In this document: positions 8,310 to 18,763 of the stretch, piece by piece | Position numbering within the stretch: position 1 is the first letter of the stretch | How the letters are laid out: each line of letters opens with the position of its first letter | NCBI RefSeq assembly: GCF_031180965.1 | Contig: NZ_JAPSLH010000016.1 | Coordinates: 28,620-92,619 of the forward strand | Reading direction: 5' to 3' | Origin: Chelativorans sp. | GTDB lineage: Bacteria; Pseudomonadota; Alphaproteobacteria; Rhizobiales; Rhizobiaceae | Length of the DNA stretch: 64,000 bases | The notes under the pieces: model-generated | Told to the model about the DNA's origin: nothing | What the model saw: only the letters and a program-made list of their open reading frames with translations | Database searches by the model: none | Position numbers and translations under genes: made by a program

Positions 8310-11171
8310 ATGTCGGCAACTGCTTCTCACTATCCGAACGGGACGGCCAGCGTCCCCATTCCCGCGCCAGAGCGGCGTGATCACGCGGCCGAGCCCGGCT
8401 GGCGCGTCATCCGCCGCAACGGCTCGGTCACGCCCTTCGATCCGGGCAAGATCGCCATCGCGCTCACCAAGGCATTTCTGGCGGTGGAAGGCTCGGTCGC
8501 TGCCGGCTCGCGCCGCGTGCACGAGGTGGTGGAAGAGCTGACCGGGCAGGTGGTCGCCGCCCTGACCCGCCGGGGAGAGGCGGGCCGCACCTTCCATATC
8601 GAGGAGATACAGGACCAGGTGGAACTCGCCTTGATGCGCGGCGGGCACCACAGGATAGCCCGAGCCTATGTGCTCTACCGCGAGGCGCGGGCGCGCGAGC
8701 GGCAGGCGGCGCGGCCCGTCGAGGCTGCGCAGCCGGCCCTGCAGGTGACGCTCGCGGATGGCAGCAAGGCGCCGCTGGACGAGGCACGGCTGGCTGCGAT
8801 CGTCGCGGAAGCCTGCGACGGGCTGGAGGCGGTTTCGGCCGAGGCCGTTCTCACGGAGGCGCGGCGCAACCTCTATGACGGGATTTCGCTCGACGAGCTC
8901 TCGCTGGCGCCGATCCTGGCCGCGCGCACACTGGTGGAGACCGAGCCGAACTATTCCGAGGTCAGCGCGCGGCTGCTCCTCGACAGGCTGCGCCGCGAGG
9001 CGCTCACCTTCGTGGAGGGCAGGCCCGAACAGGCCACCCAGGCCGAGATGGCCGAGCGGTACCCCGTCTATTTCGAACGGTTCATCAAGGCGGGAATCAA
9101 CGCCGAGATGATCGACCCCGAGCTTGCCCGCTTCGACCTGAAAAAGCTGGGCGCGGCGCTGAAAGCCGAGCGCGACCTCAAATTCCAGTATCTCGGCCTG
9201 CAGACGCTCTACGACCGCTATTTCCTGCACAAGGAGGAGGTGCGCTTCGAACTGCCGCAGGCCTTCTTCATGCGTGTGGCCATGGGGCTTGCGGTGCGCG
9301 AGATCGACCGTGAGACGCGCGCGATCGCGTTCTACGAACTCCTCTCCTCCTTCGATTTCATGTGCTCCACACCGACGCTGTTCAACGCCGGCACGCTGCG
9401 CCCGCAGCTTTCCTCCTGTTTTCTCACCACAGTCTCAGACGATCTCGACGGCATCTTCAAGGCCGTCCGGGACAATGCGCTTCTGGCGAAATATTCCGGC
9501 GGGCTCGGCAATGACTGGACGCCGGTGCGGGGGCTCGGCGCCCGCATCAAGGGCACCAATGGCAAGAGCCAGGGAATCGTGCCCTTCCTCAAGGTGGCCA
9601 ACGACACGGCGATCGCCGTCAACCAGGGCGGCAAGCGCAAGGGCGCCGTATGCGCCTATCTCGAGACCTGGCACATCGATATCGAAGAGTTCCTTGATCT
9701 TCGGAAGAACACGGGTGACGACCGCCGCCGGACGCATGACATGAACACGGCCAACTGGGTGCCGGATCTCTTCATGGAGCGCGTGGAAACGGACGGGGAG
9801 TGGACGCTGTTCTCGCCCGACGAGGCGCCGGACCTGCACGACCTCTACGGCCCGGCCTTCAAGGCCGCTTATGAGGCCTATGAGGCGAAGGCGGCACGCG
9901 GGGAGATCCGCGTGATCAAGAAGCTGCGTGCGGTCGAGCTCTGGCGGCGCATGCTGACCATGCTGTTCGAGACCGGCCATCCCTGGATCACCTTCAAGGA
10001 CCCCTGCAACCTGCGTTCGCCGCAGCGCCATGTCGGCGTGGTGCACTCCTCCAACCTCTGCACCGAGATCACGCTCAACACGTCCCGGGACGAGGTGGCC
10101 GTGTGCAATCTCGGCTCCATCAATCTTGCTGCCCATGTGAGCGAGAAGGGGCTCGACCTGGAGAAGCTCGCTCGCACTGTCTCGACCGCCATGCGCATGC
10201 TGGACAATGTCATCGACATCAATTTCTACACCATCCCCGAGGCGCGCCGGTCCAACCTCCGGCACCGGCCGGTCGGCCTCGGCATGATGGGCTTCCAGGA
10301 TGCGCTGCAGACTCTGCGGCTGCCTTACGCCTCGGAAGGGGCGGTGGAATTTGCCGACCGCAGCATGGAGGCGATCGCCTATCACGCCATCGCCGCTTCC
10401 GCGGAGCTGGCCGAAGAGCGCGGCGCCTATGCGAGCTTTCCCGGCTCGCTCTGGTCGAAGGGCGTGCTGCCGATCGACTCTGTCGGCTATGTCGCCGAAT
10501 CCCGCGGCTTTGAAAGCATGGATCGCAGCGCTACGCTCGATTGGGAGAGCCTGCGCAAGCGCGTGGTGGAGCACGGGATGCGCAACTCGAACTGCATGGC
10601 GATCGCGCCGACGGCGACGATCTCCAACATCTGCGGGGTATCCCAGTCGATCGAACCCAACTACCAGAACCTGTTCGTGAAATCGAACATGTCCGGCGAC
10701 TTCACGGTGGTGAACGCGGCGCTGGTGCACGATTTGAAGGCGCGCGGGCTGTGGGACGAGGTGATGGTCTCCGACCTCAAATATTACGACGGCTCGCTGG
10801 GTGAGATCGACCGCGTGCCCGACGACCTCAAGGCGCTCTACGCGACCGCCTTCGAGATCGATCCGGCCTGGCTGATCGAGGCCGCCTCGCGCAGGCAGAA
10901 GTGGATTGATCAGGCACAGTCGCTCAACCTCTACATCGCCAATCCTTCGGGCAAGAAGCTCGACGAGCTCTACCGGCTCGCCTGGCGGAAGGGGCTGAAG
11001 ACGACCTACTATCTGCGCTCGCGCTCGGCGACCCATGTGGAGAAGTCCACGCTCAAACGCTCGGACGGCAAGCTGAATGCTGTGGCCGTCACGCCGCAGC
11101 CGACCCCCTTCGAGCTGGAGGAGGCGAAAGCCTGCGCGATCGACGATCCCGATTGCGAGGCGTGCCAATAG
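8310..11171 (+). CDS. nrdA: Ribonucleoside-diphosphate reductase, alpha (R1) subunit, class I
   Basis: A 953-residue catalytic subunit reducing NDPs to dNDPs with the NrdB radical subunit. An ATP-cone lies at about residues 31-127, and a second ATP-cone-like segment at 145-235. Active-site residues are visible: Cys370 (LSSCFL) and Cys599 (VAVCNLGS) as the disulfide pair, Asn582-Leu-Cys584-Thr-Glu586 as the radical centre, and the YY radical-transfer pair in KTTYYLRS. The C-terminal redox tail is CAIDDPDCEACQ (Cys942, 949, 952). The ATG at 8310 is chosen over the upstream start at 8220, which overlaps the riboswitch expression platform. Control is by the preceding riboswitch and predicted NrdR sites. 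Confidence 0.96.
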   Translation: MSATASHYPNGTASVPIPAPERRDHAAEPGWRVIRRNGSVTPFDPGKIAIALTKAFLAVEGSVAAGSRRVHEVVEELTGQVVAALTRRGEAGRTFHIEEIQDQVELALMRGGHHRIARAYVLYREARARERQAARPVEAAQPALQVTLADGSKAPLDEARLAAIVAEACDGLEAVSAEAVLTEARRNLYDGISLDELSLAPILAARTLVETEPNYSEVSARLLLDRLRREALTFVEGRPEQATQAEMAERYPVYFERFIKAGINAEMIDPELARFDLKKLGAALKAERDLKFQYLGLQTLYDRYFLHKEEVRFELPQAFFMRVAMGLAVREIDRETRAIAFYELLSSFDFMCSTPTLFNAGTLRPQLSSCFLTTVSDDLDGIFKAVRDNALLAKYSGGLGNDWTPVRGLGARIKGTNGKSQGIVPFLKVANDTAIAVNQGGKRKGAVCAYLETWHIDIEEFLDLRKNTGDDRRRTHDMNTANWVPDLFMERVETDGEWTLFSPDEAPDLHDLYGPAFKAAYEAYEAKAARGEIRVIKKLRAVELWRRMLTMLFETGHPWITFKDPCNLRSPQRHVGVVHSSNLCTEITLNTSRDEVAVCNLGSINLAAHVSEKGLDLEKLARTVSTAMRMLDNVIDINFYTIPEARRSNLRHRPVGLGMMGFQDALQTLRLPYASEGAVEFADRSMEAIAYHAIAASAELAEERGAYASFPGSLWSKGVLPIDSVGYVAESRGFESMDRSATLDWESLRKRVVEHGMRNSNCMAIAPTATISNICGVSQSIEPNYQNLFVKSNMSGDFTVVNAALVHDLKARGLWDEVMVSDLKYYDGSLGEIDRVPDDLKALYATAFEIDPAWLIEAASRRQKWIDQAQSLNLYIANPSGKKLDELYRLAWRKGLKTTYYLRSRSATHVEKSTLKRSDGKLNAVAVTPQPTPFELEEAKACAIDDPDCEACQ

Positions 11172-11212
11172 TTCACGTGCCCTCACCAGGCGTGGGACCG
11201 CGAACAGTACCG

Positions 11213-11356
11213 TAACCCCCCTCCGGCTCGCTGCGCTCGCCACCTCCCCCACTCCGTGAGGGAGAGGAAAACCCCAGCCGCAACGCCGGGCGCTCTTCCT
11301 CTCGCCCGCTTGCGGGGAGAGCTGGCCCGCGAAGCGGGACGGAGTGGGGGACCATC
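11213..11356. repeat. Intergenic palindromic repeat element between nrdA and nrdB
   Basis: The 206-bp nrdA-nrdB spacer contains a structured element. Outer arms 11243-11256 (CCTCCCCCACTCCG) and 11340-11353 (CGGAGTGGGGGACC) are inverted over 12 bp. Smaller hairpins such as CCCGC-GAA-GCGGG (about 11326-11338) lie inside. The wording resembles dispersed 'CTCCCCCACTCCGTGAGGGAGAG' type intergenic repeats recalled from Hyphomicrobiales genomes. In the transcript it would fold into a long stem-loop, perhaps adjusting the NrdA:NrdB ratio. No second copy was noticed in this window. Confidence 0.6.
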
Positions 11357-11377
11357 CGCGAAATCAGGAGACCAAAA

Positions 11378-12499
11378 ATGCTGAACTGGAACGAGTCCAA
11401 TCCCGAACTCTCTTCATCAAACCCGCCGACCGTGAACGGCAATGCCGACGCCACGGGCCTCGGCGCGATCGAGCGCGGGGCGGGGCGCGTCTCCGTCGAC
11501 GACAAGCGCATGATCAATGCGCGCGCCGACGTGAATCAGCTCCTGCCGCTCAAATACCGCTGGGCGTGGGAGAAATACCTGTCGGCCTGCAACAATCATT
11601 GGATGCCGACCGAAGTGTCGATGCAGGCTGACATCGCCCTGTGGAAGTCCACGGACGGCCTGACGGAGGACGAGCGGCGCATGGTGAAGCGCAATCTCGG
11701 CTTCTTCGCCGCCTCCGAATCGCTGGTGGCCAACAACATCGTCCTCGCAATCTACCGCCACCTCACCAATCCAGAATGCCGGCAGTACCTCCTGCGCCAG
11801 GCATTCGAGGAGGCGGTGCACACGCACACCTTCCAATACATCGTGGAAAGCCTCGGGCTCGACGAGGGAGAACTCTTCAACATGTACCGGGAAGTGCCGT
11901 CGATCACCGACAAGGCGGCCTGGGCGCTCGACTACACGCGCCACCTGGACGACCCGGATTTCCGCACCGGCACGCCGCAAGCCGATCAGGCTTTCCTGCG
12001 CGATCTCGTCGCCTTCTACGTCGTCTTCGAGGGGATGTGGTTCTATACCGGCTTCGCGCAGATCCTGTCGCTCGGCCGGCGCAACAAGATGGTGGGCATC
12101 GCCGAGCAGTACCAGTACATCCTGCGCGACGAGTCGATCCATTTGAATTTCGGCATCGACGTGATCAACCAGATCAAGCACGAGAATCCGCATCTGTGGA
12201 CGCCCGCTTTCCAGGACGAAGTGCGGCACATGCTGAAGGAAGGGGCGGAGATCGAGGCGGCCTATGGGCGGGATACGATGCCGCGCGGCTTTCTCGGCCT
12301 CAACGCCGCGCTGTGCGAAAAATACATGCACTTCATCGCCAACCGCCGCTGCGCACAGCTCGGCCTTCCGCCGGTCTTCGCCGAGACCGAAAATCCATTC
12401 CCCTGGATGTCCGAGGCGATGGATCTGAAGAAGGAGAAGAACTTTTTCGAGACCCGCGTGATCGAATACCAGAACGGTGGGGCGCTGAGCTGGGACTAG
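11378..12499 (+). CDS. nrdB: Ribonucleoside-diphosphate reductase beta (R2) subunit, class Ic type
   Basis: A 373-residue ferritin-like radical subunit. Metal ligands can be placed as Glu114 (AASESLV), Glu145, His148 (EEAVHTH), Glu218 (FEGMW), Glu252 and His255 (RDESIH). The residue four after His148, where class Ia enzymes carry the radical tyrosine, is Phe152 (HTHTF), and the usual first ligand Asp is Glu114. All positions are offset by exactly 25 from the Chlamydia trachomatis R2 set (E89, E120, H123, F127, E193, E227, H230), the prototype Mn/Fe class Ic enzyme. An AGGAG box at 11366-11370 supports the start. It is transcribed with nrdA. Confidence 0.95.
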   Translation: MLNWNESNPELSSSNPPTVNGNADATGLGAIERGAGRVSVDDKRMINARADVNQLLPLKYRWAWEKYLSACNNHWMPTEVSMQADIALWKSTDGLTEDERRMVKRNLGFFAASESLVANNIVLAIYRHLTNPECRQYLLRQAFEEAVHTHTFQYIVESLGLDEGELFNMYREVPSITDKAAWALDYTRHLDDPDFRTGTPQADQAFLRDLVAFYVVFEGMWFYTGFAQILSLGRRNKMVGIAEQYQYILRDESIHLNFGIDVINQIKHENPHLWTPAFQDEVRHMLKEGAEIEAAYGRDTMPRGFLGLNAALCEKYMHFIANRRCAQLGLPPVFAETENPFPWMSEAMDLKKEKNFFETRVIEYQNGGALSWD

Positions 12500-12516
12500 C
12501 CTCGCGGAGGATCGCG

Positions 12517-12541
12517 GGAACGCCCGACCGGCAGGTGCGTT
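12517..12541 (+). promoter_or_regulatory. EcfG-type general stress promoter upstream of the DNA ligase gene
   Basis: GGAAC at 12517-12521 and CGTT at 12538-12541 are separated by exactly 16 bases, a perfect match to the GGAAC-N16-CGTT consensus recognised by EcfG/RpoE2 sigma factors. Transcription would start near 12549, about 16 bases before the ligase ATG. It lies between nrdB and the ligase gene, giving the ligase its own stress-inducible transcript. Confidence 0.75.
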
Positions 12542-12565
12542 CTGCCCGGCAAAGCAGGACGCATC

Positions 12566-13642
12566 ATGGCCGCCGCCCCATCCAGGACATCGCGAGGCAA
12601 AGGTGAAAAGCCCGCAGATATCGTGCTGCCGATTCCGCCCATGGAGGCGAAATCGGTCGATGCCCTGCCTGAGGAACCCGGCTGGGAGTTCGAGCCGAAA
12701 TGGGATGGCTTCCGCTGCATCGCCTCGCGTTTTGGTGACGACGTCGAGCTTTTCGCGAAATCCGGCAAGCCGCTCGGCCGCTTCTTCCCGGAAGTCGTGG
12801 AGATCGTGCGCTCGCTTCCCGGCGAGGGTTTCGTGGTCGACGGCGAACTTGTCATCCCCGTAGGGGAGACGCTGTCCTTCGACGCGCTGCAGCTGCGGCT
12901 GCACCCGGCGGAGAGCCGCATCCGGAAGCTGGCGCGGGAAACGCCTGCGGTCCTCATCCTCTTCGATATGCCGGTCAGGCCCGGCGGGGAGAACCTGATG
13001 GAGGCGCCGCTGACCGAGCGGCGCGCCGCGTTGGAAAGCTTTCTTGCCGGCGCCACCGTCCCGGGCGTGGGCCTTTCGCCCTATACGCGCAAACGCAGCG
13101 AAGCGGAGGCGTGGCTGGCGCGGGCCGGCGGTGCGCTCGACGGCGTGATCGCCAAGCGGCTCGACGGCCCTTACGAGAGCGGCGAGCGCGCCATGCTCAA
13201 GGTGAAGCGCATCCGCTCGGCCGACTGCGTGGTCGGCGGCTTCCGTTACGGCAAGGACAGCAAGCTTGTCGGCTCGCTGCTGCTGGGGCTTTTCAACGGC
13301 GAAGGGAAGCTCGATCATGTCGGCTTCACCTCCATGATCAGCAATGAGGAGCGGCCGGCCCTGACCCGAAAGCTGGAGGCGCTGAAAGGCCCGCCCGGCT
13401 TTACCGGCCGCGCGCCTGGCGGGCCCAGCCGCTGGTCGACGGAACGGAGCGGGCAGTGGGAGCCGCTCCGGCACGAGCTTGTTGTGGAAGTGTCCTACGA
13501 TCAGGTGACCGGCGACCGCTTCCGCCATGGGACGCGGCTCCTGCGCTGGCGCCCCGACAAGGCGCCGCATCAATGCACGTTCGACCAGCTCGAGCGGGAA
13601 GCACGGCCCGGCAAGCTGATCGAAGAGGTGATCCGGCGCTGA
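12566..13642 (+). CDS. ATP-dependent DNA ligase (LigC/LigD ligase-domain type)
   Basis: A 358-residue nick-sealing ligase. The adenylation motif I is EPKWDGFR with the nucleophile at Lys45. Other nucleotidyltransferase motifs include FVVDGELV (motif III) and the motif V segment around LKVKRIRSADCVVGG. The C-terminal OB fold ends with RHGTRLLRWRPDKAPHQC. It lacks the polymerase and phosphoesterase domains of LigD, so it resembles stand-alone LigC enzymes used in non-homologous end joining or short-gap repair. A CAGGA box 6 bases before the ATG supports the start. The EcfG-type promoter suggests stress-linked DNA repair. No ku gene is in the window. Confidence 0.9.
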   Translation: MAAAPSRTSRGKGEKPADIVLPIPPMEAKSVDALPEEPGWEFEPKWDGFRCIASRFGDDVELFAKSGKPLGRFFPEVVEIVRSLPGEGFVVDGELVIPVGETLSFDALQLRLHPAESRIRKLARETPAVLILFDMPVRPGGENLMEAPLTERRAALESFLAGATVPGVGLSPYTRKRSEAEAWLARAGGALDGVIAKRLDGPYESGERAMLKVKRIRSADCVVGGFRYGKDSKLVGSLLLGLFNGEGKLDHVGFTSMISNEERPALTRKLEALKGPPGFTGRAPGGPSRWSTERSGQWEPLRHELVVEVSYDQVTGDRFRHGTRLLRWRPDKAPHQCTFDQLEREARPGKLIEEVIRR

Positions 13643-13650
13643 AGCGCTGC

Positions 13651-14400
13651 TCAGCCCGCCAGCGCGTCGTAGACGATCTTCGCCGCCAGCACGCCGAGGA
13701 GCACCAGGATCGCCCGATCGAAGGCTTCGCGCGACAGGCGCCGGCCGAGCGCCGCGCCGACCGGCATAAAGGCCAGGATCGGCACCATGGCCATGAGGCT
13801 GATCAGGGCGCCCTCTACGGAAAAAATGCCGAGATAGACGAGGGTGACGATCTGCAGCGCGGTCATCGCGACGAAGAGCATCGAGATCGTCGCCATGAAG
13901 ATATGCCGCTCCAGTCGCATGGCGCTCAGGAAGGAGATGGAGACGGGGGCGGAAAGGCCGGCGGCGCCCTGTAGAACGCCGGCGGCAAGGCCCGCGGGCA
14001 CGCTCAAGCGGCTGGCGAGAGGGTAGGCGATCTGCCAGCTCGGGCGCGCGCGGCGCAGCAGGATATAGATGATGACTGCGCCGGCCACCATGAGCGACAG
14101 CAGGTCCGGCGATAGGAAGGCAAGCATCAGGGTGCCGACGAAGACGCCGGCCGCGCCGGCTCCCGCGAGCCTTATCACAAAGGGGGCGGGCAGAAGATGG
14201 CGGCGCAGATTCCAGCCCTGCCAGAGATTGGTGAGCAGGTTCGGCATCAGCATCACGATCACGGCGAATTTGACGTCGACGATCATCGCGATCGCCGGCA
14301 CGGCGAGCACCGGCGCGCCCGCACCGGTCGCGCCCTTCAGGATTCCGCCCCCCGCGAGGCAGGCGAAGATGATGGCGAGCTGGATCGGGTCCAAGGACAT
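13651..14400 (-). CDS. TSUP (TauE/SafE) family membrane transporter
   Basis: A 249-residue protein with seven to eight hydrophobic segments and the family's repeated glycine-rich helices, including 'FACLAGGGILKGATGAGAP' near the N-terminus and 'AAGVLQGAAGLSAP' in the second half. Characterised members export sulfite, sulfoacetate or other small organosulfur or organic anions; the substrate here is unknown. The gene is convergent with the ligase gene (8-base gap) and monocistronic. Confidence 0.87.
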   Translation of the reverse strand: MSLDPIQLAIIFACLAGGGILKGATGAGAPVLAVPAIAMIVDVKFAVIVMLMPNLLTNLWQGWNLRRHLLPAPFVIRLAGAGAAGVFVGTLMLAFLSPDLLSLMVAGAVIIYILLRRARPSWQIAYPLASRLSVPAGLAAGVLQGAAGLSAPVSISFLSAMRLERHIFMATISMLFVAMTALQIVTLVYLGIFSVEGALISLMAMVPILAFMPVGAALGRRLSREAFDRAILVLLGVLAAKIVYDALAG

Positions 14401-16530
<2,130 letters not shown>

Positions 16531-16546
16531 GGTCAGGGAACAGGGT

Positions 16547-16595
16547 CCGGGCGGCATAGCCCGGGCCCGTTCTCCTGCGAGGCGCCGGGGCGCCT
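16547..16595 (+). terminator. Tandem GC-rich hairpins after the O-demethylase gene
   Basis: CCGGGC (16547-16552) pairs with GCCCGG (16559-16564) over a 6-base loop. AGGCGC (16580-16585) pairs with GCGCCT (16590-16595) over a 4-base loop. There is no T run, so these may terminate poorly or protect the 3' end of the mRNA. The next gene starts at 16680. Confidence 0.4.
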
Positions 16596-16679
16596 TGCAA
16601 AAGGCAGTTGCATGCGGGCAGCATTCTCATCTACGCCTGCCGGGGGTAGTTTTCGCAACCGGGATAAGGCTTTGAGCCG

Positions 16680-17423
16680 ATGAAACGGGTGGCGGACAGG
16701 AAACGGGACAGCCAGACCTTCAAGGCGCTCCTTGGCGTGCGCGACCTGGTGCTCGGCGGCGGCGTCTCGCCGGGCGAAAGGCTGTCCGAGGCAAGCCTTG
16801 CCGAGCGGCTCGGCATTTCCCGCACGCCGCTGCGGGCGGCCCTTGCGCGGCTGGAGCAGGAAGGGCTGCTGGAGCAGATCCCCTCCGGCGGCTATGCGGT
16901 GCGCAGCTTCACCGTCGCCGATGTGTTCGACGCGATCGAACTACGCGGCGTCATGGAGGGAACGGCAGCAAGGCTCGCCGCCGAGCGCGGCGTGGCCCCG
17001 GCCAAGCTCAAATCCATCAAGCAGCTCATCGCCGAACTCGACAAATGCTTCCGCGAGCGTCCGGAGGACATGCTGTTCGACCAGTATGTCGAGCTCAATG
17101 CCGAATTCCATACGGCGCTGGCCGGCCTTTCCGGCAGCGAGATGATGCGGCGCGAAGTGGAGCGCGCCACCAAGCTGCCCTTCGCCTCGCCCAGCGCGTT
17201 CCTGGAAAAGCAGGAGGACGTGCTGGCTTTCCGCATGTCGCTGGTGCATGCTCAGCGCCAGCACAGGGAAATCGTCGCAGCCATCGAAATGCGCGAGGGG
17301 GCGAGGGCGGAATCGCTGGCGCGCGAGCACGCCCGCCTGGCGCGCCACAATATCGAGTTCGTCATGGATGAAGACCGCAGCCTGATCCACCGCGTGCCGG
17401 GGCTAGCGCTGGTCTCGGCCTAG
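16680..17423 (+). CDS. GntR-family transcriptional regulator with FCD domain
   Basis: A 247-residue regulator. The winged helix lies at about residues 15-80 with the motif ERLSEASLAERLGISRTPLRAALARLEQEGLL. The C-terminal FCD all-helical domain shows the metal-site histidines in NAEFHTALAG, QHREIV and REHARLARHN. FCD regulators respond to small organic acids and usually repress adjacent catabolic or transport genes. Its place between the O-demethylase gene and the Liv-type importer suggests that it controls both. The GTATAC-core motifs upstream of the demethylase gene are candidate operators. Confidence 0.92.
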   Translation: MKRVADRKRDSQTFKALLGVRDLVLGGGVSPGERLSEASLAERLGISRTPLRAALARLEQEGLLEQIPSGGYAVRSFTVADVFDAIELRGVMEGTAARLAAERGVAPAKLKSIKQLIAELDKCFRERPEDMLFDQYVELNAEFHTALAGLSGSEMMRREVERATKLPFASPSAFLEKQEDVLAFRMSLVHAQRQHREIVAAIEMREGARAESLAREHARLARHNIEFVMDEDRSLIHRVPGLALVSA

Positions 17424-17504
17424 ATAATCTGTCATCTCCGGAGCAAAAGCCGGAGCAAAGCAAAAGAGGCGGCGCGAGCCGCCGCAACCTGAGTGGAGGA
17501 AGTC

Positions 17505-18692
17505 GTGATCACCAGAAGAAGCTTCGTCGCCGCATCGGCCGGCCTTGCCATGTCGGCACTGGCCGCAATACCGGGCCATGCGCAGGAGACGGTCAAGGTC
17601 GGGCTCATCCTGCCCATGACGGGTCCCTTCGCCTCGACCGGCCGGCAGGTGGAAGCAGGCGTCCGCACCTACATGGCCATGCATGGCGACACGGTGGCGG
17701 GCAAGAAGATCGAGCTCGTCGTCCGCGATGATGCCAGCACCGCCGACCAGACGCGCCGCATCGCGCAGGAGCTTGTCGTGAATGAGGGCGTGAATGTGCT
17801 GGGCGGCTTCGGCCTCACGCCGCTTGCGCTCGCGGTGGCGCCGGTAATCAACCAGGCGAAGATCCCAGCGGTGGTCATGGCCGCGGCCACTTCGTCGATC
17901 ACCGAGCAGTCCGACTATTATGTCCGCTCGAGCTTCACGCTGCCGCAGGCCTCCGTCCCGGTCGGGACCTGGGCTGCGGAGAACGGCCTCAAGCGCGTCG
18001 TCACCCTGGTGAGCGACTACGGTCCCGGCATCGATGCCGAGACCTGGTTTACGAAGGAATTCACCGCCAAGGGCGGCGAGATCGTGGAAGCGGTGCGCGT
18101 GCCGCTGCAGAACCCGGATTTCGCGCCCTATCTGCAGCGCGTTCGCGATGCCGACCCGGACGCCATCTTCGTCTTCCTGCCGTCGGGCGTCGGCTCGCTC
18201 TTCATGAAACAGTTCGCCGACCGGGGACTCGCCGAGGCGGGCATCAAGCTGATCGCCACCGGCGACGTCACGGATGACGACCTTCTCAACGATATGGGCC
18301 AGCCGGCGCTCGGCGCAATCACCGGCCATCACTATTCGGCCGCCCATGACAGTCCGGAGAACAAGGCCTATGTGGAGGCCTTCAAGTCGGCCCATAACGG
18401 CATGCGCCCCAACTTCATGTCGGTCGGCGGCTATGACGGCATGCATCTGATCTATGCCGCGCTAGAAAAGACCGGGGGCGATGCCACCGGCGAGGCTCTG
18501 ATCGAAGCCATGAAGGGCCTGTCCTGGACCAGCCCGCGCGGCCCGATCACCATTGATCCGCAGACGCGCGACATCGTCCAGAACATCTATATGCGCGAGG
18601 TGAAGGAAGCCGACGGCGAACTCTACAATGTCGAGTTCGCGACCTACGAGGCCGTGAAGGATCCGGCGAAGGCCGAGGCTTCCGGCCAGTAG
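17505..18692 (+). CDS. Liv-type ABC transporter substrate-binding protein (Peripla_BP_6)
   Basis: A 395-residue periplasmic binding protein. The N-terminus ITRRSFVAASAGLAMSALA has a twin-arginine-like motif (TRRSF) and a cleavage site at GHA-QE, so Tat export is possible. The mature part begins VKVGLILPMTGPFASTGRQ, typical of the Leu/Ile/Val-binding family. A GTG at 17505 is chosen: a GGAGGA box (17495-17500) lies 4 bases upstream, whereas the GTG at 17493 overlaps that box. Family ligands include branched-chain amino acids, amides and aromatic acids. The neighbouring O-demethylase makes a methoxylated aromatic acid an attractive candidate. Confidence 0.9.
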   Translation: MITRRSFVAASAGLAMSALAAIPGHAQETVKVGLILPMTGPFASTGRQVEAGVRTYMAMHGDTVAGKKIELVVRDDASTADQTRRIAQELVVNEGVNVLGGFGLTPLALAVAPVINQAKIPAVVMAAATSSITEQSDYYVRSSFTLPQASVPVGTWAAENGLKRVVTLVSDYGPGIDAETWFTKEFTAKGGEIVEAVRVPLQNPDFAPYLQRVRDADPDAIFVFLPSGVGSLFMKQFADRGLAEAGIKLIATGDVTDDDLLNDMGQPALGAITGHHYSAAHDSPENKAYVEAFKSAHNGMRPNFMSVGGYDGMHLIYAALEKTGGDATGEALIEAMKGLSWTSPRGPITIDPQTRDIVQNIYMREVKEADGELYNVEFATYEAVKDPAKAEASGQ

Positions 18693-18706
18693 CAAACCGT
18701 GCCATC

Positions 18707-18744
18707 AATGGCGGCGGGGAGGGAACTTCCCGCCGCTTTCCATT
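18707..18744 (+). other. Intercistronic stem-loop after the Liv-type binding-protein gene
   Basis: GGCGGCGGG (18710-18718) pairs with CCCGCCGC (18729-18736), extended by AATGG with CCATT (18740-18744). It lacks a T run. It probably stabilises the upstream mRNA or partly terminates transcription, favouring the binding protein over the membrane subunits. Confidence 0.55.
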
Positions 18745-18763
18745 GCAAGGACCCAGCGGTCTC

